A DNA stretch of 15,196 nt from Methanobrevibacter ruminantium. GTDB taxonomy: Archaea > Methanobacteriota > Methanobacteria > Methanobacteriales > Methanobacteriaceae. Positions 1 through 5,461 of the stretch are shown here, in pieces (positions within the stretch are counted from its first letter, which is position 1; each line of letters starts with the position of its first letter). The stretch spans positions 1-15,196 of the forward strand of contig SFKZ01000029.1 in NCBI GenBank assembly GCA_004553595.1. Direction: 5' to 3'. A model generated the notes under the pieces. That model did no database searches. It was given only the letters and a program-made list of their open reading frames with translations, and was not told where the DNA came from. The position numbers were made by a program, and so were the translations under genes.

Positions 1-2
1 GG

Positions 3-32
3 GATGAGGATAAGAATACCATGGAGCAGTAA
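3..32 (+). CDS. possible 3' end of a gene upstream of argD (bacterial flank)
   Basis: An open frame enters from the left edge and stops with TAA at 30-32, giving DEDKNTMEQ as the last residues. In clostridia argD usually follows argB or argJ, so this could be the tail of such a gene, but nine residues are too few to recognise a family. The call rests only on its position ahead of a Shine-Dalgarno site and argD. Confidence 0.25.
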   Translation, partial: DEDKNTMEQ

Positions 33-78
33 AAGCTTCCCGCGAGGATGATTTTTAAATGGAGGAAAACAAAAAGAG

Positions 79-237
79 ATGGAAACAATGAAGGAATATA
101 TTGAGGAGGCAGAAAAGGCACTGCTTCACACCTACAATCGGTATCAGGTGGTTCTTGATAAGGGGGATGGTGTTTATCTTTATGACGTGGAAGGGAAAAA
201 ATACCTTGACTTTTGCGCAGGAATTGCAGTTTTTGCA
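79..237 (+). CDS. argD: acetylornithine aminotransferase, N-terminal fragment
   Basis: The first 53 residues match the N-terminus of ArgD, the PLP-dependent aminotransferase that converts N-acetylglutamate semialdehyde to N-acetylornithine in arginine synthesis. Seen in the sequence: LLHTYNRYQVVLDKGDGVYL followed by EGKKYLDFCAGIAVFA, where the family normally continues with LGY. After codon 235-237 the frame turns into unrelated hydrophobic residues and stops at 318, so the gene is cut at this point. A GGAGG at 61-65 precedes the ATG at 79; a second ATG lies at 88. Base composition is clearly richer in GC than the following phage DNA. Fragment lengths and the abrupt switch mark a junction between bacterial and phage DNA, not a natural short protein. 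Confidence 0.8.
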
Positions 238-554
238 TCAAGTTTCTTTCCGTTTGGAAAATATATTTTTATTTCGCTTTTAGCCTTTTTTATCATTTTG
301 AATATGAGAAAGGAATAAAAGTATACTCTTATGGTGCAGATATGTGGAGAAGTTATTCAAACATAAGAGGGACAAAAAGAGAAGACAAAAAAGAAGCAAC
401 TTTAGTCAGAGCAAAGTTAATTTATGAAAGAGATTTTGAAGAAGATGAGGCCGATGCCTTATTTCTTGGAAAATACGTTTACTCACAATTAGATAAACCA
501 GAAGAAGAAATTCATGAATTAATAAATTTTGGAAAGGAGAAAAAAGAGCTATGA
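238..554 (+). CDS. RuvC-like Holliday junction resolvase, C-terminal fragment (phage)
   Basis: The frame that ends at the TGA at 552-554 carries EKGIKVYSYGADMWRSYSNI, then GTKREDKKEATL and DEADALFLGKYV. This order (beta strand before a WR motif, a basic KREDKK stretch, then an acidic D-E-A-D-A motif that supplies the last catalytic carboxylates) is typical of RuvC-fold crossover junction endonucleases encoded by Firmicute phages, which resolve branched replication and packaging intermediates. The N-terminal half with the first catalytic aspartate is missing because phage sequence only begins near 238; the first ~25 residues after the junction do not look like the family in this frame, so there may be a further indel. 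No start codon belongs to it. Its stop overlaps the ATG of the next gene by four bases (ATGA), showing co-translation. Confidence 0.6.
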
Positions 555-1153
555 AAGAAAAAAAAGATTGGACAGGAAATAAAAAAAGTACATTTGTAAC
601 TCTTGGAGCATCAAATCATACGGATCATTCCAGAGCTTGGTTGGATTTTTATGCAACTTCTCCAACAGCTATTACCAGATTATTAGAGAAGCATCAAATC
701 CCGAGAATGCCAATATGGGAAATTATGGCAGGAGAAGGTAATCTAGAGAAGCCGCTAGAAGCAGCCGGCTATACTGTTATCACGAGCGATATTGTAGAAC
801 GTAGAGAAAAATTAGATTATGTGGAAGACTTTTTTACAACTACCGAATTACGAGCTCCGATCATATTAACTAACCCAGCCTATTCTATCGCAATGGAAAC
901 TGTATTACATTCTATTGAACTTGGAGCGGAATATATTTACATGTTTTTAAAAACAACTTTTTTAGAAGGACAAAAAAGATACGAACAATTATTCTCTCTA
1001 TATCCGCCTAAGGAAATTTGGGTTTTCAGTAGAAGAGAACAGTGTGCAATTAATAATGACGAAAGAGAATTTCAAAAATCAAGTGCAGCATCTTATGCTT
1101 GGTTTATATGGGAAAAAGGTTTTAGGGGAAATCCAACGGTGCATTGGATTTAA
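551..1153 (+). CDS. phage DNA adenine methyltransferase-like protein
   Basis: A 200-residue protein with the layout of small phage adenine-specific methyltransferases: SNHTDHSRAWLDFYAT near residues 21-36, a Rossmann glycine loop region WEIMAGEGNLEKPLEAAGY (S-adenosylmethionine binding, about residues 56-74), SDIVER as the second SAM contact, and NPAY around residue 108, a variant of the D/N-PP-Y catalytic motif. Such enzymes would methylate exocyclic amino groups in DNA. The protein lacks an obvious target-recognition domain, so it is a stand-alone modifier and not part of a restriction pair; no endonuclease partner adjoins it. The GGAGAAA site near 536-542 precedes the ATG at 551, which overlaps the stop of the resolvase; its own TAA sits inside the ribosome-binding site of nrdD. 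A role in protection from host restriction is inferred. Confidence 0.7.
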   Translation: MKEKKDWTGNKKSTFVTLGASNHTDHSRAWLDFYATSPTAITRLLEKHQIPRMPIWEIMAGEGNLEKPLEAAGYTVITSDIVERREKLDYVEDFFTTTELRAPIILTNPAYSIAMETVLHSIELGAEYIYMFLKTTFLEGQKRYEQLFSLYPPKEIWVFSRREQCAINNDEREFQKSSAASYAWFIWEKGFRGNPTVHWI

Positions 1154-1164
1154 GGAGGTGTGAT

Positions 1165-2748
1165 ATGAAAATAAAAGTTATAAAACGAAATGGAAATGTT
1201 GTAGATTTTAATGAAGAAAAAATCAGAAACGCAATAACTAAAGGTTTCTTAGATTATGGAGAAATAACTGAGGAAAAGAAAATATTTATTAAAGATGTAA
1301 TAAAAGATATACAAACAGAAGCACAAAAATATACGGATGGGATAGAAGTAGAAGAAATCCAAGACATAATAGTAGCTAAAATGAGAAAAGCTGGCTTTCG
1401 CAAAGTAGCAAAAGGCTATCAAGAATACAGAGAGAAAAGAGCAAAAGCTAGGGAATTAAGTAATGTTTTAGACATTCTATCAAATGAGGCAACAGAAGAA
1501 AAAAACGATAATGCGAATGTTAACGGTTATACTCCGTCTGGAAGGCATCTACACATTTCTGAAGATGTAATAAAAAGTTATATGAAAAATTATTTTTTCT
1601 CAAAAGATGTTACAGAAGCGATAAATGCTGGAATTATTTATCCTCACGATTTAGGATGGGGAACAACAACAATGACATGTGTTCAAATTGATTTACCAAA
1701 ATTATTTAAAGATGGTTTTAGTACGGGACATGGATATTTAAGAGAGCCATCAAATATAAAAACCGCATTTTTACAATCTGCTATCGCAATCCAGAGTAAC
1801 CAAAATGATATGTGGGGTGGACAAAGTATTCCTAATTATGATTATGCTCTAGCTCCATACGTACTAAAAACTTTTAAGAAACATCTTAAAAAACTATTAG
1901 CTTATGAAGATGCTAAGAAGCATGAGAGTGCTAGCATTGCTTTAGAATCATTATTAAAACAAGTAGACGAAATAAAAAGTATAGAAGATGTTATACCCGG
2001 TTATGAATATATCTGTAAGACAGCATATGCTTATACCCAAGAAGACACTTTCCAAGGAGCAGAATCTTTAGTTCATAACCTAAACTCAATGGCATCCCGT
2101 GCCGGTTCACAAGTTCCATTTAGTAGCTTAAATTTTGGAATAGACACAAGTCCAGAAGGAAGAATGGTATCAGAATATCTATTAAAAGCTCAAATGGCAG
2201 GTTTAGGAAAACACGAAACACCAATATTTCCAATCTTAATTTATACATTAAAAAAAGGTGTTAACTTTGAAAAAGGAGATCCAAATTATGATATCTTCAG
2301 ATTGGCAATGGAATGTTCAAGTAAGAGATTATTCCCAACATATGCTTTTGTTGATGCAAGTTTTAATTTACCATATTATGAAAGAGATCCTTATTATGGT
2401 ATTATAAACACAATGGGCTGTCGTACGAGGGTTATGGCTAATGTTAATGGTCGTGAGGGAGCATTTGGAAGAGGCAATATTTCTTTTACGTCTATTAATC
2501 TACCATTATTGGCTTTAAGAGCAAAAGGAAATGTTGACAAATTCTTTAAAGAATTGGATTATGCTTTAGAAATTGCTGACAAAGAACTGCTAGAAAGATA
2601 TGAAGGACAGTGCCAAAATCGTAAATATAATTTTCCAAGTCTAATGGAGCAAGGAATTTGGCTTGGTTCAGACGACAGGTTTTGTTGGTTTAGCAGAATG
2701 CTTAATTGCCTTAACTGGAAAACATCATGGAGAATCTCAAGAATCTGA
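1165..2748 (+). CDS. nrdD: anaerobic ribonucleoside-triphosphate reductase NrdD, ATP cone and first part of the barrel (frame breaks near 2675)
   Basis: This is the large N-terminal part of the class III ribonucleotide reductase, which reduces NTPs to dNTPs without oxygen by a glycyl/thiyl radical. Residues 1-95 form an ATP cone (KVIKRNGNVVDFNEEKI at the start). The catalytic ten-stranded barrel follows, with a conserved Cys in MTCVQIDLPKLF at residue 172 and the radical-carrying Cys in NTMGCRTRV at residue 419. An AAGGAGG at 1152-1158 fixes the ATG at 1165. After GIWLGSDD (about codon 2674) the expected sequence, roughly LxxGTLSxGF, is absent; the frame runs on with 24 unrelated residues to a TGA at 2748, while the homologous protein continues in the next frame. 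Compared with the family about 15-20 residues seem to be missing, so this is a deletion or sequence error. Confidence 0.9.
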   Translation: MKIKVIKRNGNVVDFNEEKIRNAITKGFLDYGEITEEKKIFIKDVIKDIQTEAQKYTDGIEVEEIQDIIVAKMRKAGFRKVAKGYQEYREKRAKARELSNVLDILSNEATEEKNDNANVNGYTPSGRHLHISEDVIKSYMKNYFFSKDVTEAINAGIIYPHDLGWGTTTMTCVQIDLPKLFKDGFSTGHGYLREPSNIKTAFLQSAIAIQSNQNDMWGGQSIPNYDYALAPYVLKTFKKHLKKLLAYEDAKKHESASIALESLLKQVDEIKSIEDVIPGYEYICKTAYAYTQEDTFQGAESLVHNLNSMASRAGSQVPFSSLNFGIDTSPEGRMVSEYLLKAQMAGLGKHETPIFPILIYTLKKGVNFEKGDPNYDIFRLAMECSSKRLFPTYAFVDASFNLPYYERDPYYGIINTMGCRTRVMANVNGREGAFGRGNISFTSINLPLLALRAKGNVDKFFKELDYALEIADKELLERYEGQCQNRKYNFPSLMEQGIWLGSDDRFCWFSRMLNCLNWKTSWRISRI

Positions 2749-3235
2749 TGAATTAGGATACAGTATTATTAAGTATATAAGAGATTACTGCGATAAAAGG
2801 GTCAAAGAAACTCACTTGAATTTTAGTTGTTTAGGAACACCAGCAGAGACATATTGCAAAACAGCGTTAGAACAAGCTCGTAAGCAATTCGGAATTATTC
2901 CAGGGGTAACAGATAGAGCATACTTTACCAATAGCTCACATATCCCAGTGTGGTACAATATCTCAATTGCAGATAAGGCAAAAATTGAAGGAAAATATCA
3001 TAATCTTGAAAACGCAGGTCATATATTTTATTGTGAAGTTGATGGAGATATTTCAAAGAATATCGATGCTTTTGAAAACATACTACATATTATGTCTGAT
3101 GCTGATGTTGGATATGGAGCAGTTAATATAGGAGTAGTTGAATGTACAGTTTGTGGGTATAGTTGGCGTGATGGTAGCGATAATCATATTTGTCCTAATT
3201 GTGGAAGAGACGAAAGAGAACCTATCGATGAATGA
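2663..3235 (+). CDS. nrdD: NrdD, end of the barrel and zinc site (second frame of the same gene; lacks the glycyl-radical domain)
   Basis: From TGFVGLAECLIALTGKHHGE onward this frame matches the C-terminal part of the NrdD barrel: NFSCLGTPAE, GIIPGVTDRAYFTNSSHIPV and GHIFYCEVDGD are family signatures. It ends with four zinc cysteines in two CxxC pairs (codons at 3143, 3152, 3191 and 3200), then GRDEREPIDE and a TGA at 3233-3235. The family normally continues for about 40 more residues holding the radical glycine; here the HNH insertion cuts it after the Glu-Pro codons at 3218-3223, leaving a three-residue tail (IDE). No ATG starts this frame: the only candidate is a TTG at 2663 with a weak AAGGA upstream, so it was surely joined to the upstream frame originally. 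The stop overlaps the HNH start (ATGAATGA). Confidence 0.85.
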   Translation: MVQTTGFVGLAECLIALTGKHHGESQESDELGYSIIKYIRDYCDKRVKETHLNFSCLGTPAETYCKTALEQARKQFGIIPGVTDRAYFTNSSHIPVWYNISIADKAKIEGKYHNLENAGHIFYCEVDGDISKNIDAFENILHIMSDADVGYGAVNIGVVECTVCGYSWRDGSDNHICPNCGRDEREPIDE

Positions 3236-3752
3236 AATTTGGAAAGATATTAAAGGATACGAAGGATTATATCAAATCAGTAACTTAGGACAAGTTAAAA
3301 GCCTTGCTAGGCCTATTAATAATTTCAACCAATGTTGTAACAAGGATAAATTATTAAAAGGCGGGATAAAACGAGGATATAGACAAGTTATTCTCTTAAA
3401 AGATAAGAAGAGAAAATATGCATCTGTACATAGACTTGTTGCGGAGGCTTTTCTTCCTAATCCTCATAATCTACCAATAATAAATCACAAAGATGAAAAC
3501 AAATTAAACAATAATGTTAGTAATTTAGAATGGTGCTCAACAAAATACAATGTAAATTATGGAAATTGCATTGCAAAACGAGCAAATTCTAAAAAGAAGC
3601 CAGTACAACGAATAGATAAAGATGGAAAGATATATACATATTTATCAGCAACAGATGCAGGAAAAGAATTGGGTATAAATCCTAATTTCATTAGTAGATG
3701 TTGTACAGGAAAAAGAAAAACATTATATGGAGAAACATGGAATTTTATATAG
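3228..3752 (+). CDS. HNH homing endonuclease (NUMOD4-HNH-NUMOD1)
   Basis: A 174-residue homing endonuclease of the HNH family common in Firmicute phages. A NUMOD4 DNA-binding motif lies at the start (EIWKDIKGYEGLYQISNLG), the HNH nuclease core is in the middle (VHRLVAEAFLPNP, then INHKDENKLNNNVSNLEWCS, with H-N-N ordering of the metal-binding finger), and a NUMOD1/IENR1 helix-turn-helix-like module ends it (YTYLSATDAGKELGINPNFI to GETW). Such enzymes nick or cut an allele lacking the insertion, so that repair copies the gene into it. The ATG at 3228 was chosen because it begins the NUMOD4 motif and overlaps the upstream nrdD stop; no good ribosome-binding site precedes it, suggesting weak, coupled translation. 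It sits between two NrdD pieces and all three lie in one transcript. Confidence 0.85.
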   Translation: MNEIWKDIKGYEGLYQISNLGQVKSLARPINNFNQCCNKDKLLKGGIKRGYRQVILLKDKKRKYASVHRLVAEAFLPNPHNLPIINHKDENKLNNNVSNLEWCSTKYNVNYGNCIAKRANSKKKPVQRIDKDGKIYTYLSATDAGKELGINPNFISRCCTGKRKTLYGETWNFI

Positions 3753-3757
3753 GAGGG
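3751..3757 (+). promoter_or_regulatory. strong ribosome-binding site of the separate NrdD C-terminal piece
   Basis: AGGAGGG overlaps the TAG stop of the HNH gene and stands nine bases before the ATG at 3766. Its near-perfect match to the anti-Shine-Dalgarno supports the view that the glycyl-radical piece is translated on its own. Confidence 0.7.
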
Positions 3758-3765
3758 ATAAACAA

Positions 3766-4682
3766 ATGGAAAAAGAAACTTTAAAAAATAAGATAAAAAG
3801 AATTATACCTTTTAGAAGAATTCAAAGAATAACGGGTGGACGTAGTTAGTTTAGCCCTACAATAGCGTAAACCTTACCTATAAGGGTTTCCTTAGCCAGT
3901 TCCGTATTAACGGTCAGAAGCAAAATAATAACTAAGGAGGTATCAAGAGATGGATAATAATTCAAACCTTGAGTTTAGAAAAATAAAATCATTACAATTT
4001 TTATATGAAATAAATGAAAATGGAACTATAATTAGAAATGTTAAATCAAAAAAGCAGTCAAAAATTAAATTAGATTATCATCATAGTAAGAATGGTTATT
4101 ACACAACGTTTGTATGTATTAAGAAAAAAGTATATAGAGTAATGATACACAAAGTTGTTGCAGAATGTTGGATTGGTGATAAGCCTGCTGGAATGGAAGT
4201 AGACCATATTGACAGAAATAGTCATAATAATGACTATAGAAACCTAAGATATGTTAATCATTCCGAACAAATGAAAAATAGAGTTATGTCAGATAGAGTA
4301 ATTTCTATTGCAACAAACAATATTACAGAAGCAAGAATGAGGAGACAGATAAAAACTAAAATTAGCAATAACAAAGAAATATATGAGTTTGATAGTTTAA
4401 TGGATACTGCAAGATTTTTTAGAAAATATTATAATTATAGTAATGGTAGGTGGCCTGAAAAACATCTACAACAACGTAGAAAACATATAAAAGATTTTGA
4501 TATTATTTATCTGAATGCAGAGACTGGACACGCTAACTCTACGGAGTAAGGAACAGTCCAACATATGTTAGATGTTGTATCTAACTACCCCAGGCAGAGA
4601 AAATGCTGGTAAAAAAGCAGAAATAAAAGATAGAGTAAAGCATCAAAAAATTGAGGAAAAAAGCAATGAAAAGGAGGCTTAA
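3766..4682 (+). CDS. nrdD: NrdD glycyl-radical domain as a separate gene: exon 1 3766-3837, exon 2 4578-4682, interrupted by a group I intron
   Basis: Joining 3766-3837 to 4578-4682 gives a 58-residue protein: a new lysine-rich leader (MEKETLKNKIKRII), then PFRRIQRITG joined to YLTTPGRENAGKKAEIK and DRVKH with a short charged tail. This is the NrdD glycyl-radical loop; by comparison with the E. coli and T4 enzymes, Gly24 in RITGYL would carry the radical installed by NrdG. The first exon unspliced would stop at 3849 after GRS. The splice joins complete codons (GGT, then TAT) and restores the family motif exactly. The leader residues do not belong to the family and come from the insertion. The protein should only work bound to the large NrdD piece; known detached glycyl-radical domains (GrcA/YfiD for pyruvate formate-lyase) make that plausible. 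The stop lies just before the ATG of the next gene. Confidence 0.8.
3890..3937 (+). promoter_or_regulatory. intron stem that includes part of the endonuclease ribosome-binding site
   Basis: CCTTAG (3890-3895) can pair with CTAAGG (3932-3937), enclosing a small hairpin CCGT-ATTA-ACGG (3901-3912 region). The right arm is the first part of the CTAAGGAGG ribosome-binding site of the intron endonuclease. When the intron is folded, translation of the endonuclease would be reduced; this is an inference from the pairing. Confidence 0.4.
3950..4549 (+). CDS. intron-encoded HNH homing endonuclease
   Basis: A 199-residue endonuclease inside the group I intron. The HNH_3-type nuclease core is clear: VMIHKVVAECWIG, then EVDHIDRNSHNNDYRNLRYV followed by NHSEQMKN, the His and Asn ligands of the beta-beta-alpha metal finger. 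The first ~60 residues (FLYEINENGTIIRN) resemble the usual N-terminal NUMOD-like strand region; the last 70 residues are less typical but include a possible helix-turn-helix stretch around ARFFRKYY. A CTAAGGAGG at 3932-3940 stands ten bases before the ATG. Its last codons (NAETGHANSTE) are written in catalytic core sequence of the intron, a common economy in phage introns. The expected role is to cut intronless nrdD alleles near the RITG-YL junction and spread the intron. Confidence 0.8.
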   Translation: MDNNSNLEFRKIKSLQFLYEINENGTIIRNVKSKKQSKIKLDYHHSKNGYYTTFVCIKKKVYRVMIHKVVAECWIGDKPAGMEVDHIDRNSHNNDYRNLRYVNHSEQMKNRVMSDRVISIATNNITEARMRRQIKTKISNNKEIYEFDSLMDTARFFRKYYNYSNGRWPEKHLQQRRKHIKDFDIIYLNAETGHANSTE

Positions 4683-4683
4683 A

Positions 4684-4842
4684 ATGATATCTTTTTTAAA
4701 AATTGCTTTTCCAGCCTTAATGGTAACTGGAGCTCTAGGAAGTCTTGTCGTAAACATTATTAGTAAAGGAGACAAAGCTACGTCATTACAATGGATAGGA
4801 GCAAGTCTTCTCTATACTGCTTTATTATTTAGAAATAAATAG
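4684..4842 (+). CDS. small two-helix membrane protein, unknown
   Basis: A 52-residue protein with two hydrophobic segments (LKIAFPALMVTGALGSLVV, about residues 5-23, and LQWIGASLLYTALLF, about residues 35-49) joined by a charged loop (NIISKGDKATS). The AAGGAGG at 4671-4677, which lies inside the last codons of the NrdD small piece, selects the ATG at 4684; the longer frame from 4651 would read through nrdD sequence. The TAG stop is already in the stem of the following terminator. It could be a holin-like or membrane-anchoring small protein, but there is no endolysin next to it and no family is recognised. Confidence 0.6.
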   Translation: MISFLKIAFPALMVTGALGSLVVNIISKGDKATSLQWIGASLLYTALLFRNK

Positions 4843-4865
4843 GGTCTATAAAAGACCCCTTTATT
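4842..4865 (+). terminator. intrinsic terminator after the nrdD segment
   Basis: GGGTCT (4842-4847) pairs with AGACCC (4853-4858) around ATAAA, followed by CTTTATTATA. The T run is interrupted, so termination is probably partial and lets some transcription reach the thymidine kinase gene, which has no clear promoter of its own. Confidence 0.6.
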
Positions 4866-4885
4866 ATACGTATAAGGAGGATTAT

Positions 4886-5461
4886 ATGGCGAAATTATAT
4901 TTTAGATATGGGGCAATGAATGCTGGCAAAAGCACAGCTCTTTTACAAGTAAAACATAATTATGAAGAACGTGGTATGTCAACATTATTAATAAAACCAG
5001 CCATTGACACAAAAGGCGCGAACAAAGTTGTTAGTCGAATAGGAATAAATGCGTCTGTTGATATATTATTAGATAAAACAGACGTCATAATGACAAAAGT
5101 ACCCCTTCAAAAACCAAACGCTATTATTGTTGATGAAGCTCAATTCTTAACAGCTCAACAAGTAGATGAACTTTATTTAATAAGTAAGATATATGATATA
5201 AGTGTTTTATGTTATGGATTAAGGACCGACTTCCGCACAAACGGTTTCGAAGGTTCTACTCGTTTATTAGAAATAGCTGATGATATTGAAGAACTAAAGA
5301 CGATATGTGCTTGTGGTAAAAAAGCTACTTTTAATATTCGTAAGATGAATGGTATACCAATATTTGACGGGGAACAAGTTTTAATAGATGGAACGGATAA
5401 AATTGAATACGAAGCCGTATGTGGTAAATGCTTGATTAAACAAAAAGGGAGAGTGAGATAA
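4886..5461 (+). CDS. tdk: thymidine kinase, TK1-like (type II)
   Basis: A 191-residue enzyme that phosphorylates thymidine to dTMP with ATP, here for salvage of thymidine from degraded host DNA. The Walker A loop is at residues 9-16 (GAMNAGKS), the Walker B-type motif VDEAQFL with Asp83-Gln86, the family's lasso region follows (GLRTDFRTNGFEGS), and four cysteines for structural zinc are at the usual places (CACG near residue 149 and CGKC near the end). Length is normal for bacterial TK1-type enzymes. The AAGGAGG at 4874-4880 precedes the ATG at 4886. The stop TAA shares one base with the ATG of the ThyX-like gene, so the two thymidylate genes are translationally linked. Confidence 0.92.
   Translation: MAKLYFRYGAMNAGKSTALLQVKHNYEERGMSTLLIKPAIDTKGANKVVSRIGINASVDILLDKTDVIMTKVPLQKPNAIIVDEAQFLTAQQVDELYLISKIYDISVLCYGLRTDFRTNGFEGSTRLLEIADDIEELKTICACGKKATFNIRKMNGIPIFDGEQVLIDGTDKIEYEAVCGKCLIKQKGRVR

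Larger units (their letters stand above)
3224..3810 (+). mobile_element. HNH endonuclease insertion that splits nrdD (587 bases)
   Basis: The left border is inferred after CCT at 3221-3223 and the right border after CCT at 3808-3810. Joining them gives GAA CCT TTT AGA AGA, which restores an open NrdD frame reading CGRDEREPFRRIQRITG. The distance from the last zinc Cys to the radical Gly is then 16 residues, the same as I recall for E. coli NrdD. The shared CCT leaves the exact endpoint ambiguous by three bases. Apart from the HNH gene (3228-3752) it has only about 60 bases, too few for a group I intron core, so it is read as a free-standing homing-endonuclease insertion. It also brought a ribosome-binding site and start codon for the downstream piece. 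Confidence 0.65.
3838..4577 (+). ncRNA. group I self-splicing intron in the glycyl-radical motif of nrdD (carries an HNH gene)
   Basis: Pairings found by eye: P1, exon GGGU (3834-3837) with GCCC (3854-3857), giving the U-G pair at the 5' splice site; P3, AGCGT (3864-3868) with ACGCT (4530-4534); P7, GACTG (4522-4526) with CAGTC (4554-4558); P8, ACTC (4536-4539) with GAGT (4544-4547) around TACG; a P9-like stem CAACAT (4559-4564) with ATGTTG (4572-4577). A P4/P5-like stem, AAACCTT (3869-3875) with AAGGGTTT (3882-3889), and a further stem at 3890-3937 lie in the 5' half. The intron ends in G at 4577 as group I introns do. The HNH gene lies in the middle and its last codons overlap the P7, P3 and P8 strands. 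T4 nrdD (sunY) also contains a group I intron, so the host gene is a known target. I did not assign a subgroup. Confidence 0.8.

Noticed and set aside
2663..2700. Programmed translational bypass (gene 60 type) in nrdD
   Set aside because: No matched take-off and landing codons or supporting hairpin could be seen, and residues appear to be lost, not just hopped over. Deletion or sequence error is simpler.
3224..3810. The first HNH insertion as a second group I intron
   Set aside because: Outside the 525-base gene only about 60 bases remain, I find no P3/P7/P8-like pairings, and the downstream piece has its own ribosome-binding site and ATG.
3766..3849. A 27-residue stand-alone peptide ending in TGGRS
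   Set aside because: Its last residues are intron sequence; splicing at 3837 gives the known NrdD motif, so the unspliced frame is a by-product.
4581..4775. Minus-strand frame of 64 codons with hydrophobic residues
   Set aside because: It is antisense to the nrdD exon and the small membrane gene, has no ribosome-binding site and mirrors the coding strand.
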